NCBI RefSeq assembly: GCF_017562075.2
Contig: NC_054085.1
Location: 7,671,259 to 7,735,258 of the forward strand
Source: Anopheles merus
Taxonomy: Eukaryota > Arthropoda > Insecta > Diptera > Culicidae
DNA: 64,000 nt
Direction of reading: 5' to 3'
The position numbers and the translations under genes are program-made. Positions 26,747 through 36,904 of the stretch are shown here, piece after piece. Under the pieces are notes generated by a model that searched no databases, was not told the DNA's origin, and worked only from the letters and a program-made list of their open reading frames with translations. The first letter of the stretch is position 1; each line of letters starts with the position of its first letter.

Positions 26747-28236
26747 TTAAATGTCGTCATAATCCTCGTCCATCCCCGGAATGGTGGACGAGAGGGCGGA
26801 GAATAGTGGTGGTGCCGTCAGTGCCGATGCCACCGGACTTTGGACGGCCGCAGAGTTGGCGGCCAGGGTTGCGGTGCTGGTCGTGGGTGATGCATACTGT
26901 TTGCTGCCTCCTGCCCCTCCTGCTCCTGTTTCCGTCAGTTTTTTCGGCGTCCGACTACCACCATCTGCACCGGACAGTGCGGTAGTGCCGCCGGTTGCTA
27001 GGCTGCTGAGATCGATTTTGATCGTAGGCTGCAGGGAGGAGGAGGATGACGACGGCACCGGGACGGGCCCGGTCGATCGGCTCCCGTGCGGGGAGGCGGA
27101 CGTGGCCGGTAATCTTAGGTTCGAGTAGTCCAGCTTTATCACCGGTTCGAGGGACGGTGCCGACGGGGCGGCTGCGGCGAGTCGTTCAAAGTTGTACGTA
27201 ATCTGTGGCGTTATGGCACCGGATGATGGTTGGTGGGTCGAGACGGGTTTGGAGACCGGGCTGGACACGGTGGTGGCGCTACCGGCCGGTAGGTTTGGTA
27301 ATATATCGATCTTGAAGGACAGCGGAGTCGTCGGTGCACCACCGGCCGGTGCCGAGTTGAGCCGGTTCAGCTTCGGTGGCGGTGGACTCTCCGTCCCCTC
27401 GAGCGGTATCTCTTTGTAGAAGTTCAAGCTGCCACCCTGGCTGAGGCCTCGTTTGCCGTGTGACGGCTGACTGTTGTGGTGGTGGTGTTGTGGCAGTAGC
27501 GAAATGGATGCCGTGGCCGGTGTGTACGACTCGGAGCGCTGGAGCGACGCCGGATGTACCATCTCGTACGGCAGGTGGTGGTGATGACCCGCGATGAGGG
27601 ATGCCGAAGCCGATGCGGTTGCCGCCGCCGCACCACCATTCGAGTAGGACGCGGAGGATGATGAGGTAGAGGTGGAGGCCGGCGAGGTGCCTTCATTCCC
27701 GTAGCCCGCTTCCGACCCGGACAGCTCCTCGTTGATGCCCATGTCGGGGATGTTTTTTACGAGGTCGCGCAAAAAATCGAACCGACTCTCCGATATGATG
27801 CACTGCTTCATGTGAGATGGGGAGAGCGTCTTGGCATTCCGGGCGTTGGTGATTTTGAGCGTTTTCGTTAGCAGCGATTCGACGAACAGCTCCAATGTCC
27901 TAGGTACTCTGGCGGAGAAAGCAAGGTGCGAGTTAAGGAAAACCGAGAGCAAAAATTGCCCAACACAACGGTAAAGAAAATATGAAAGCATTTGTTGAAA
28001 AGGATATAGATTATGACGGGCACTGCCTGGGCCACCTTTCCAACCTCCTCGTCCGTTTGCATTATCTTTTTGATGCGACCCTGCAAAGAAGAGAGGGAGT
28101 GTGAAAACAACACACATTAGCATAACACACACACAAACGGGAGCAATCAAAGCAAATACCGGCGACGGATGCCCCCCTATACTGCGCCACTTACCGCCGG
28201 AAAGCGTGCATTGTACTTTTTCTTTTTCGAAGGCAT
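26747..28236 (-). CDS. NC2alpha: NC2-alpha / DRAP1, TBP-binding corepressor subunit
   Basis: Three exons: 28236-28195, 28080-28008 and 27903-26747, giving 423 residues. Residues 1-90 are the H2A-like histone fold of the family: start MPSKKKKYNARFPA, then GRIKKIMQTDEEVGK, then SRTLELFVESLL, then RNAKTLSPSHMKQCI. The rest is low-complexity (Gly, Ser, Ala, His, Pro) and ends in the acidic MDEDYDDI, which resembles the acidic DEED-rich C-terminus of vertebrate DRAP1. NC2-alpha pairs with NC2-beta (Dr1) on TBP-bound promoters, blocking TFIIA/TFIIB and affecting TATA versus DPE promoter choice. Intron 1 is GT-AG. Intron 2 joins the conserved frame only as an AT-AC intron (separate entry). The gene faces TIM10 across a transposon nest. 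Confidence 0.95.
27904..28007 (-). other. U12-type AT-AC intron (104 nt) in NC2-alpha
   Basis: The histone fold requires VPVII to be followed by SRTLELF. No GT donor exists after VPVII. The intron instead starts ATATCCTTTTC, the U12 AT-AC 5' site, contains TTCCTTAAC (complement of 27932-27940), which matches the U12 branch consensus, and ends GTAC. Joining T (28008) to CT (27903) makes the conserved Ser codon. Using the nearby conventional AG instead would create an immediate TAG. The branch A lies about 29 nt from the 3' end, longer than usual for this class. Confidence 0.9.
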
Positions 28237-28870
28237 CGCTCGATGACAACGTTAATAGTCACTCAACGGCACTTCCTACGCCGCAAACTGTAAGCCAGCG
28301 AACCCACACACCAGGCTCGAAAAGGCTTATCTCCGGTGCGTCTTGTGGGGCTTTTGAGTTTATCAATTTTCCGCCGATTCCTTGCTACCTTCGCAAGAAC
28401 GGCGACCAGCAGTTTGCGGTCTTTCCTCCCCTGGCGTACGGACGATGATGTAATTGCCCGGTTCAATCCGTGCCGATCGAAGCGTGTGGTGTTCTGCTGT
28501 TCTGCGTGGAAAGGTAAAACCAAAACAAAACACTCCGATTTCGATGTGAGCGCTTTAAAATTTTTGGCGTTCTTCGAGGCACACACACAATCTTTGCTAG
28601 AAGCAAAATGTTGTCCAAAAATATCAGTTTGACAGGCGGCGTAGATGTCATCTGCGATGACAGTTTTCTATGCGGGACACAGGGTGGCGATAGAAAAGGG
28701 AAGTTCATCAAGGAGTAGAATAGTTCTAATTTTGTAAAACTATGTGTTAAATTAGCTTTTGTACAAACATTAAAAAACCATCTGCTAGATTGAATAATTT
28801 GGGATTTCCTGAATGTATGCTGGTTTTGAAACACATTTATGCTGGATAAATTTCTATTTTTGGGAGTATG
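28237..28870. other. NC2-alpha 5' flank
   Basis: Contains the probable 5'UTR and promoter of NC2-alpha (28237 to about 28650, mixed composition with no TATA box seen), then AT-rich sequence leading into the transposon nest. Frames here have no recognisable product. Confidence 0.5.
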
Positions 28871-29040
28871 CTCGATCCGATTCCGGACTCGTTCGGACTC
28901 GCTTGAACTCTTCCAGACTCGTAGACTCCGGACGAGTCCAAGCGAGTCCGGCAAGTCCGGGCAATCCAAGCGAGTCCAAGGGAGTCCGTACGAGTCCGGT
29001 CAAGTCCAAACGAGTTTGAACCAGTTAAAACCAGTTCTAA
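28871..29040. repeat. Decanucleotide repeat in inverted halves
   Basis: Left of about 28927 the sequence repeats GGACTCG-type units. To the right it repeats the complement, as units such as GAGTCCAAGC and GAGTCCGG, about ten times to 29020. The result is an imperfect palindrome of short tandem repeats. Its composition is unlike the flanks, which suggests a transposon end or MITE of tandem sub-repeats. No flanking duplication was identified. Confidence 0.7.
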
Positions 29041-29480
29041 ACTTAACCTAAGCGCCACCGTCCCAAATAGCCAGAATTGCTTAAGCAGCTCATTTTGGCA
29101 CGCTAAAGATCGCTGCTCTAATTCGCCTTTTCCAGTAGATAAACAGCACCAAAGTTCTAGGTGGGTCTTTCAAACAGCGCCTAAGCAGCTTCCTTATGTC
29201 ACGATGCCAGGGATTTTTTTCTTTGTGTTTTATTTTCAAGCAAGCGTCATCGATGAAATAAACAACAGGATTTGTTTTGTTTGTGTTCATGTGTATATTT
29301 TTAAATCCTTAATATTCATGAATTATACAAAATGTCACACAATTTACTGTACAATCACAATCACTTCACTCAATATTCCTCCTTCAATTAACTAATCTAA
29401 CTTGTGCAGCAGCAATGAGATTATTGCCGGCGTCCGTCTTTGACACTTTGGCAAGAGCCATCTCGTACCGATGTCATGCA

Positions 29481-29710
29481 TTAAAAAGCTATAAAGTTCC
29501 ACCAAGTTCGGTACACTTTCTTAACAAGCCTTCAAGTTCCACCATGAACCCTACACATGGTGCTAATCAGCCGCAAAAGTTCCACAGAGTATCATGTGCC
29601 TGTTAAAAAGCTCCATAGTTCTGCAAAGTACCGTCTATCTCTTAATCAGCCACAAAGTACGACATCGGACCGATTTTTCGTTAAACAGCTCTAAATTTGA
29701 ATGGTTTAAC
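29481..29710. repeat. Six degenerate tandem repeats of about 40 bp
   Basis: Units of the form TTAAaaAGCtnnAAAGTTCCACCA start at 29481, 29521, 29563, 29603, 29642 and 29681, a spacing of 39-42 bases. Similar blocks recur singly around 29080-29190, so the array may be part of a larger dispersed element. No coding potential. Confidence 0.75.
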
Positions 29711-29760
29711 CATTATAAAAAATAATTTCATATTGTTCCTACATAACCTGCATGATTACA

Positions 29761-29853
29761 TTGACAGATAAAATCGGATGCGACGATCCGACGGAATCAA
29801 AAAATTTTGATTCCGTCGTACGACGAAATCGCACGTCCGACGTTATCTGTCAA
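29761..29853. repeat. 93-bp inverted repeat, possible MITE
   Basis: It begins TTGACAGATAA and ends with the exact complement. The centre is a perfect palindrome of GACGGAATCAAAA and its complement around 29804. The arms align along most of their length with one gap of about six bases. It could be a tiny MITE. I could not assign a clear target duplication. Confidence 0.65.
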
Positions 29854-30164
29854 ATCCCATATAAATCTCGTCCGATAAAATCGCATCGGATGAGCGCTGC
29901 CACGGGCCTGATACACATTGGAGTTTGGTGTTTCATCGCCGTTCTAGTTTTAGCGAAGCATTACTTCAATGCGAAACCATACAACAGTACAGAGGGAATG
30001 AGAAAGCTCTCCAAGCGAGGAAGCTCTACAAGTTGGGTATCTCACAGGCAGATAGCGCCACCTGCTTTTTGCTATTTTTAGAATACACGAGTGCATTTAG
30101 TGGTCGTTTAGTGGATTTGTGGCACTTGGGATCTATGTATTAAACTATCATTTTTCAACAGCAC

Positions 30165-30216
30165 GGATAAAAGGACAGCCGAATAAAAGATACCCGGATA
30201 AACGGCACTCCACTGC
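30165..30216. mobile_element. Second Tc1/mariner-like end
   Basis: GCCGAATAAAAGATACCCGG followed by ATAAACGGCACTCCACTG is clearly related to the end at 3390-3440 (the GCCGATTAAAAGCTATCCGG side) and finishes CACTG. Two related ends in the window make this a repeated family, not a chance match. No partner end was found. Confidence 0.45.
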
Positions 30217-30799
30217 AATTATATGCTTATCACTACGAGAAAGCAACCCGAACACCATCTCTACCTCCATGCATCCTCGTTCTATCCTGTGAACAATCAA
30301 ATTATCGAAAGCGAGACAACGTGTCTGTTTTGTTGGTTGGGTACTCAGAGATGGAATGTAGAGGAAGTTCAAAAACAAATTCTATGCACAAAATGTGAAA
30401 AATTACTTTGTAAAATGTTAACAGCAGCACTTTTCTTAATTATTTTTTTATTTTTTCTAATAAACTACGTAATTAAATACATTCAAACTGTCACTTAAAA
30501 TGTCCGTCGTTTTGTGTTTACAAATTCCCACACAACTGTCACTGCGCAATCTAGAAGCAAAACCGTGTCCTACACAAACCGTTGCACAGAACAGATCATT
30601 CCTTTCAATAGTTTAAAAAAAATAATCCTTTTTCAACCAGAACCGATAAATACCCAATTTTGGAGTGGCGAAAAAAAAAAACAGTTTAAAAATAAAGTGT
30701 CGTGTTGTTCCTATTTTCAAAGTATCCCTACAAAAAAAAAACAGATACATACTGAGTGGAAAAAAAAATCAAGCAAAGTGGTAGAGAGGGGAGAGGAAG

Positions 30800-32077
30800 A
30801 TGGGGGTCATAGACCCGGGAGGAAATAAGACTTTCGGGTCTTATTTCAGCATCTTGGGGGAAACATCAAATAAAAACACCAAAAAAAGAAGAAAAATAAG
30901 AGGTGAGCGTATCAATTTAAATTTCAGTGAAACAGTGAAGAATGAAGAGGTTTTTATGGTGGTGGAGAGTAAAACTCCCGGCAAAAGTGTGGCATGCTAC
31001 AACCCATTCCTGTTCGCAAAGGCAACTGAAATGGCGATTGGATGTAGGCCATTACAAACGTCCATACTTAGAGACGGCAAAATACTGATGCGTGTTAAAA
31101 ATGAAACCGAAGCCAAAAAACTAAAAAAAATTAATTTAAAACACGGTGATTGTGCTATCGAAGTGGATGTTTACGAACATAAAACTTTAAATCAAAGCAA
31201 GGGAATAATCAGAAGTGATGCGTGCAGGTTCTTGAGTGAAGAAGAGCTTCTAGAAGGTCTTCAACCTCAAAATGTATCAGAGGTATACATAATGAAGAGA
31301 AAAGGCCAAGATGGGGTTCTCAGAAACACAAGAACCGCCATCATAACTTTCAAATCTACAGTGCTTCCCAGGAATATAGAAATAGGTTACTTCACCGAAA
31401 AAGTAGAGTTATTTATTCCAAACCCAATGCGGTGCATGAAATGCATGCTTTTTGGGCATACAAAAAATAATTGCAATAGAGAAAAAATTTGCGCCAAATG
31501 TGGAGAAAACTTTCATGAGAATTGCACAAACCCCCTAAAATGCACTCAATGCGGTGAAAACCACTCAGCTTTAGACAAAGATTGTCCAGTATGGAAAGAC
31601 GAGGTGGAGATAAAAAGAATACAAACAGAAAAAAGAATAACAATAAGAGAAGCAAGAAAAATTCGAAGGGAAACAGTACCAGCCATTCCTAGAATATACA
31701 TAAGAGAAAATTTTTCATCAATAGTGAGAGGCAATCAAACGCCTATAACGAACGAAAAACGAAAAATAGACGAAACAAGTGAAGACGATAGAAACACGCC
31801 TAAATCAATCGAAAACACACTAACAAAAAATAACAGAACAACAAATAATAAGTACCTAGATAATAACACAGAACCCAAAAATAATACGAATTTAACAATA
31901 AGTACCAAAGATTCAGAAAACCACACAGAAATCGAAAACACAGAAACTCAAACGAATCCAAACGCAACAAATGAAAATGCCACCAATATCACTTATTTAA
32001 GTGATGCTGAAATGTATCTCAATGAAATAGACATTCAAGGAACAATCGAAATAGACTACAATGAAACATCACAGTAA
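30800..32077 (+). CDS. LINE ORF1, gag-like nucleic acid-binding protein
   Basis: 425 residues from ATG 30800 to the stop at 32077, intact. The N-terminal half has the gag-like fold typical of I/Jockey elements. Residues about 211-265 hold three zinc knuckles in a row: CMKCMLFGHTKNNC, CAKCGENFHENC and CTQCGENHSALDKDC. The tail is rich in Asn, Thr and Glu. ORF1 proteins of these elements coat the transposition RNA and help it into the nucleus. A 99-base spacer separates it from ORF2. Confidence 0.88.
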   Translation: MGVIDPGGNKTFGSYFSILGETSNKNTKKRRKIRGERINLNFSETVKNEEVFMVVESKTPGKSVACYNPFLFAKATEMAIGCRPLQTSILRDGKILMRVKNETEAKKLKKINLKHGDCAIEVDVYEHKTLNQSKGIIRSDACRFLSEEELLEGLQPQNVSEVYIMKRKGQDGVLRNTRTAIITFKSTVLPRNIEIGYFTEKVELFIPNPMRCMKCMLFGHTKNNCNREKICAKCGENFHENCTNPLKCTQCGENHSALDKDCPVWKDEVEIKRIQTEKRITIREARKIRRETVPAIPRIYIRENFSSIVRGNQTPITNEKRKIDETSEDDRNTPKSIENTLTKNNRTTNNKYLDNNTEPKNNTNLTISTKDSENHTEIENTETQTNPNATNENATNITYLSDAEMYLNEIDIQGTIEIDYNETSQ

Positions 32078-32176
32078 AAATTACAAAAAATTTACTATTT
32101 TTACAAACTATTTTTATAGCTAATTACACAAACAGTCTTAATAATACCTAACCTTTTCCCTATAAACAAATAAAAG

Positions 32177-32776
32177 ATGGAACAATTAAATATACTACAA
32201 ACTAACATACAAAGCATTCGGAAAAATAGGGACGAACTAACACACATACTACATGAACAAAAATACCACATAGCTTGCTTACAGGAAACATGGCTGAAAA
32301 ATGAAAATAAAATAACAATTAAAGGTTTTAACATAATAAGAACAGACAGGGAAGATGGATATGGAGGAAGCTGCATTCTAGTTAAAAAAGGAATTAAATA
32401 CAAACCAATTAAATTAATAGACGAAAGCGATGAAATTCAAATAACAACAATACTGATACACTCTGGAAATTTCATTATAATATCAATATATATAGCTCCA
32501 AATACCACCAAACAGACAATAAAAGACACTTTAGCAAAAATAACACATAACACACAAACTTACACAAACATAATAATAGCTGGCGATTTTAATGCACATC
32601 ATACATACTGGGGAGATGATAGAATCGATCAGAAAGGAAACACAATAATAGAAGAAATAGACAATTCAAACCTCATCATCCTCAAAAATAACACCTACAC
32701 TCACGTCCCAACAGATCACAACAAGAGACAGACATCCATTGATTTAACAATCATATCCAAAAAATCTATAACATAA
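32177..32776 (+). CDS. LINE ORF2 N-terminal part: AP-like endonuclease
   Basis: Begins MEQLNILQTNIQSIRKNRDE and shows the endonuclease/exonuclease/phosphatase motifs in order: LQTNI, LQETWL, GGSCILVKK, IYIAPN, GDFNAHHTYWGDD and IDLTI. These carry the Asn, Glu and Asp/His active-site positions used to nick target DNA. The frame then meets a stop just after a run of six A's (32759-32764). The last endonuclease motif, GASNHK (in place of the usual S-D-H), continues in the frame used downstream, so this copy of ORF2 is split by a one-base shift in the A run. Confidence 0.85.
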   Translation: MEQLNILQTNIQSIRKNRDELTHILHEQKYHIACLQETWLKNENKITIKGFNIIRTDREDGYGGSCILVKKGIKYKPIKLIDESDEIQITTILIHSGNFIIISIYIAPNTTKQTIKDTLAKITHNTQTYTNIIIAGDFNAHHTYWGDDRIDQKGNTIIEEIDNSNLIILKNNTYTHVPTDHNKRQTSIDLTIISKKSIT

Positions 32777-35769
32777 TCAACAAAACTATACTAGAAAAAC
32801 ACATAGGGGCAAGTAACCACAAAATAATAAAAATAACAATTAAAAAACACTCAACAGAACCGATACAACATACTATAATAAACATGAATAAGGTAATTAC
32901 AAACATTAAACATATGAAAGGGAAAGATATAATAAACATAAAACATTTCACAAAGAAAGTATACAAAATCATTCAAAATAGTAAACAAAAAATCAATTTT
33001 ACACTAAAATCATGGTGGAATGACGAAATAAAAAAGGCCCTGCAAGACAAAAACATAGCAAGACAAACCTTCAACAGTACAAAACTTATCGAACATGCCA
33101 TAGAATTCCGCAAAAGAGCAGCAATCTTCAAACTTAAAATAAAACAAGCAAAAGAAAAACAAACTGAGAAGAACATGGAAAAAATAAACAAAGATACAAG
33201 CAGTAAAGAACTATGGAATCTATTAGGAAATATTAGCAACATCAACACCACTAATAAAGAATCAAATCTAATTCACAATGAAGAGAACTATGCTAAGGAA
33301 TTTATGAATTTAAATTTCACTAACAATAAAAAATCCAAATTTAGAACATTTTTCAGCACAAATCTACCGATAGATACAGAACTTCTAAATTCAGATATAT
33401 GGGCAAACATACTCAAACAAAAAAAAAATACAACACCCGGCTTAGACAAAATTACATACCAAATGCTGAGAAACATAAACGACGAAACACTAACACAAAT
33501 CATAACAGACGGAAACAAAATGTGGGAGAATGGCAAATTAAACAAAGAATTAAAACAAATAAGAATAATAGCAATTCCTAAACCAAAGAAAAATATAAAT
33601 GATCCCAACAACTACAGACCTATAGCACTTATACCAACAATTACCAAAGTCCTAAATTCAGCAGTATTATTAAAATTAAATAAATATATTGAAACCAAAA
33701 ATATACTCCCAGAAAAATCCTTTGGATTCAGAAACAAAAGAACCATAAACCAATGCATTAACTATTTCAACAACCAAATAAATCATAACCAAAGACTAAA
33801 TAGAATAAGTGGAGCAATATTCATAGACTTGGAAAAAGCATACAATAATGTCTCAACAAAAATCCTTATAGAACAAATGATAAAATCAGATATCCCACCT
33901 CAAATCATAAAATGGACCTACTCCTTTCTTAGAAATAGAACCTTAATAATAGAGAGCAACAAAAAAACACACAAAATGCTAGTAACAGATGGACTACCAC
34001 AAGGAGATGTTATGTCACCAACACTCTTTAATTTATATACCAAAGATATACATAAAGCTATAAACCTAACAAATAACAAAAACACTATAATACAGTACGC
34101 GGACGATTTCGTCATTCTCAGCAGTGGAGCAAACGAAAGAGAGCTTCAAAATAACCTACAAAACGCTCTAAATGCTTTTGCCATAGAAACAGAACAATTA
34201 AAATTTAACATAAACTCAAACAAGACCAAATTTATGATTTTCGGAAAATCACATCACACTATACAACTCAACATACACAATAATAGCATAGAACACACAA
34301 ACACATATAAATATCTAGGAACAGTAATAGACCCAAAACTCAATTTCCACAAACACATCGAACAACTACGTAACAAGGCTACAAACAGACTAAATTTCTT
34401 GAAAATTATAAGCACGCAAAAAAATAACCTAAACCCCAAAAACAGCCTAAAAATATACCGAGCAACAATTAGAAACACTATGGAAACGGGAGCTTCATAC
34501 ACTCTCAATAGCAACAAAAACAAATACAAAACAATGAACACAACTATCAACCAGGCACTAAGGAAAGCTACAGGTTGCACCAAAACGACCCCCATAAATA
34601 CTCTGCATGCCATTGCAGCAGAAATACCTTTCAACATCAGAAGTAGATTTATAGTACGTAAGGAAATAGCCAAAGATTTAGTCTACTCACCAATTATAAG
34701 ACAACAACTACAAATACACCAAAGAACAAAATACAAAAAAAAGAAAAAAACAATACATGAAACAACGTACGAAAAAGACAATAAAATTCTAAAACATTTA
34801 TACATTGCAAAGAGCAACGATATAACCACACACATAAAAATAAATACAAAAATTAAAGACACGATAGAAACAAAAACAAAAACAAACACTCAAATTTTGA
34901 AACAAATCACCATTGAAAACATGAACAATTATGATAATAACAGACCCACTATCTACACTGATGGAAGCATTGCTGGAAATAGAGTAGGCATAGGGATATA
35001 TATAAAAAACAAACCACAACAATACTACTATAGCTATAGATTAAAAAATTTCACCTCCATAACCACCGCAGAACTGATAGCAATCGAAAAGGCATTACTT
35101 TTAGCACAAGAAAATAATATAGACAACCCAATAATTTTCACAGACAGTTTAACATCATGTAACATTCTACAAAAAGCAATAACAGAAAACAAAATAGAGG
35201 AAATTTGTTACAATATTATAAAAACAGCAACAAGTATCAGAGCAGATATAGTATGGATTCCATCGCATGTAGGCATTGATGGAAATGATAGAGCAGATGA
35301 ACTGGCAAAAAAAGGCACCCTAACAAATTGGTTCTATAAGAACAAAATCAGATACACAGACGCTACCCAATATTTCAAAAAACAAATGGAAGAAGAAACA
35401 AAAAAGTGGTACACAGACCTGGGCAGGGATAAAGGGAAAAAGTTTATGCAATTCCAGAAAGTTTTCAAAACTGAACTATGGCACAAACAGGTTAACCTAA
35501 ACGGAAACGAAATAAAAACAATTAACAAAATACTGGCAGGACATGATCTTTCCGAATACTGGCTTCATAAAATGAAAATAGTCGAAAATGGAACCTGTGA
35601 GAAATGTCAAGTCCCAGAAACAGGACGACACAAAATTTTTGAGTGTCAAAAATATAAAAGACATAAAGACATCTCTCTAGACACTTTACACGAAAAATGG
35701 ATGGAAACAAGTGGAAATACCTGCAAAACAATTTTAGAGTTCATCAAAGAAAACAATATTACGTTATAG
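32764..35769 (+). CDS. LINE ORF2 C-terminal part: reverse transcriptase and RNase H
   Basis: Open from the A run at about 32764 (first ATG at 32884) to 35769. RT motifs in order: TTPGLDKITY, NNYRPIALIPT, GFRNKRT, GAIFIDLEKAYNN, GLPQGDVMSP, the catalytic YADDFVIL, and YLGTVIDPKLNFHKH. An RNase H domain follows with its four acidic residues in place (YTDGSIAG, TTAELIAIEKAL, IFTDSLTS, SHVGIDGNDRADELAKKG), then a C-terminal CxxC/H/C knuckle (CEKCQVPETGRHKIFEC). All catalytic residues are present. The only visible defect is the upstream frameshift, so the insertion is young or recently active. Confidence 0.9.
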   Translation: MYNIINKTILEKHIGASNHKIIKITIKKHSTEPIQHTIINMNKVITNIKHMKGKDIINIKHFTKKVYKIIQNSKQKINFTLKSWWNDEIKKALQDKNIARQTFNSTKLIEHAIEFRKRAAIFKLKIKQAKEKQTEKNMEKINKDTSSKELWNLLGNISNINTTNKESNLIHNEENYAKEFMNLNFTNNKKSKFRTFFSTNLPIDTELLNSDIWANILKQKKNTTPGLDKITYQMLRNINDETLTQIITDGNKMWENGKLNKELKQIRIIAIPKPKKNINDPNNYRPIALIPTITKVLNSAVLLKLNKYIETKNILPEKSFGFRNKRTINQCINYFNNQINHNQRLNRISGAIFIDLEKAYNNVSTKILIEQMIKSDIPPQIIKWTYSFLRNRTLIIESNKKTHKMLVTDGLPQGDVMSPTLFNLYTKDIHKAINLTNNKNTIIQYADDFVILSSGANERELQNNLQNALNAFAIETEQLKFNINSNKTKFMIFGKSHHTIQLNIHNNSIEHTNTYKYLGTVIDPKLNFHKHIEQLRNKATNRLNFLKIISTQKNNLNPKNSLKIYRATIRNTMETGASYTLNSNKNKYKTMNTTINQALRKATGCTKTTPINTLHAIAAEIPFNIRSRFIVRKEIAKDLVYSPIIRQQLQIHQRTKYKKKKKTIHETTYEKDNKILKHLYIAKSNDITTHIKINTKIKDTIETKTKTNTQILKQITIENMNNYDNNRPTIYTDGSIAGNRVGIGIYIKNKPQQYYYSYRLKNFTSITTAELIAIEKALLLAQENNIDNPIIFTDSLTSCNILQKAITENKIEEICYNIIKTATSIRADIVWIPSHVGIDGNDRADELAKKGTLTNWFYKNKIRYTDATQYFKKQMEEETKKWYTDLGRDKGKKFMQFQKVFKTELWHKQVNLNGNEIKTINKILAGHDLSEYWLHKMKIVENGTCEKCQVPETGRHKIFECQKYKRHKDISLDTLHEKWMETSGNTCKTILEFIKENNITL

Positions 35770-36904
35770 TACTTCATCACACACATTTTCAAATAAAAAT
35801 AAAATTAAATAAAACTTTTTTACACATTCCCTATATATTTGCCTATATAACTCACAACAAAGAGACTGCACTCAACACTTCAGCAAAAAGGATAGCAATA
35901 GGACAAGTACTCACCATTTATTTATCTATCTATTATAATTATTACATCTATTGCATTTATTATATTTATTACATTTATTCTATTTATTCTTTCTATTCTA
36001 TTTATTATATTTATTACATTGTCTGTATAACGAAACGTTATCTCATGTTTTTTTTCCTATTTATTCAATTATTTAAAACTATTTATTCAATTATTTATCT
36101 GTACCTTATTTATTAATTCATTTATTTAATTATTTAATTATTTATTCATTGGTTTCTGGTATTACATATATATATACATAAAACATCACCTAACTGAACA
36201 CTCCAATTTCAAACATCACACCACAAAAATAACAAAAAAAAAAACCCGACTTCACACGCATCAGGGCCTCCTAAGGTTGGGTACTCCGTTTGTTCTGGCA
36301 AACACGAGAAATCCAAAGACATCCTTTTCTATCACTAGAGGATAGAAACAAGATGCCAAAAGGACCAACTGAAAGGGCCTTGTAACAAAACCAGCACACT
36401 CACAGAAAACCCTTTTCAAACTTCACAAAACAAGCCACCTCAAAAAAAAAAAAAACCCTAACACAAGAACAAGAACCTGTACAAAAAAAAAATAATAATA
36501 ATAATAATAAATAAAAAAAAAAAAAAAAAAACCTCATCCTCTCTCAAGAAAAAAAAATACATATAAATACATATACATACAAACACCACAAAGAAAAAAA
36601 AAATTGAAACCCACTAAACCACAAGCAAACTTAAAGAATGGAACAACACTATCTTTTGAATACAAACTGAAAAGAACACACAAACTATCAAAAAGAAAAA
36701 AAAAACGATAGGTGATTTCACGAAAACCAACACACTGTGCATCAATCAGAAAGATCTCAACCACAACATATAAACATCAAAGAAACAGCAATATAAACAT
36801 CAAAGGAGAATGGATGATTTCCCCTCCAAAAACTGGTAGTTAAACCTCTGATTATACCTTCAAAAAACGGATCGTATAGGAGGCCTCAACCTACCAACTC
36901 TATT
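35770..36904 (+). other. LINE 3'UTR, A-rich and low-complexity
   Basis: No gene. It contains a TATT/TTTATT-rich run (35921-36140), A-runs with an (AAT)n core near 36488-36512, and the terminal block GTATAGGAGGCCTCAACC (36874-36891) before the (AAG)n tail. No open frame is supported. Confidence 0.7.
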
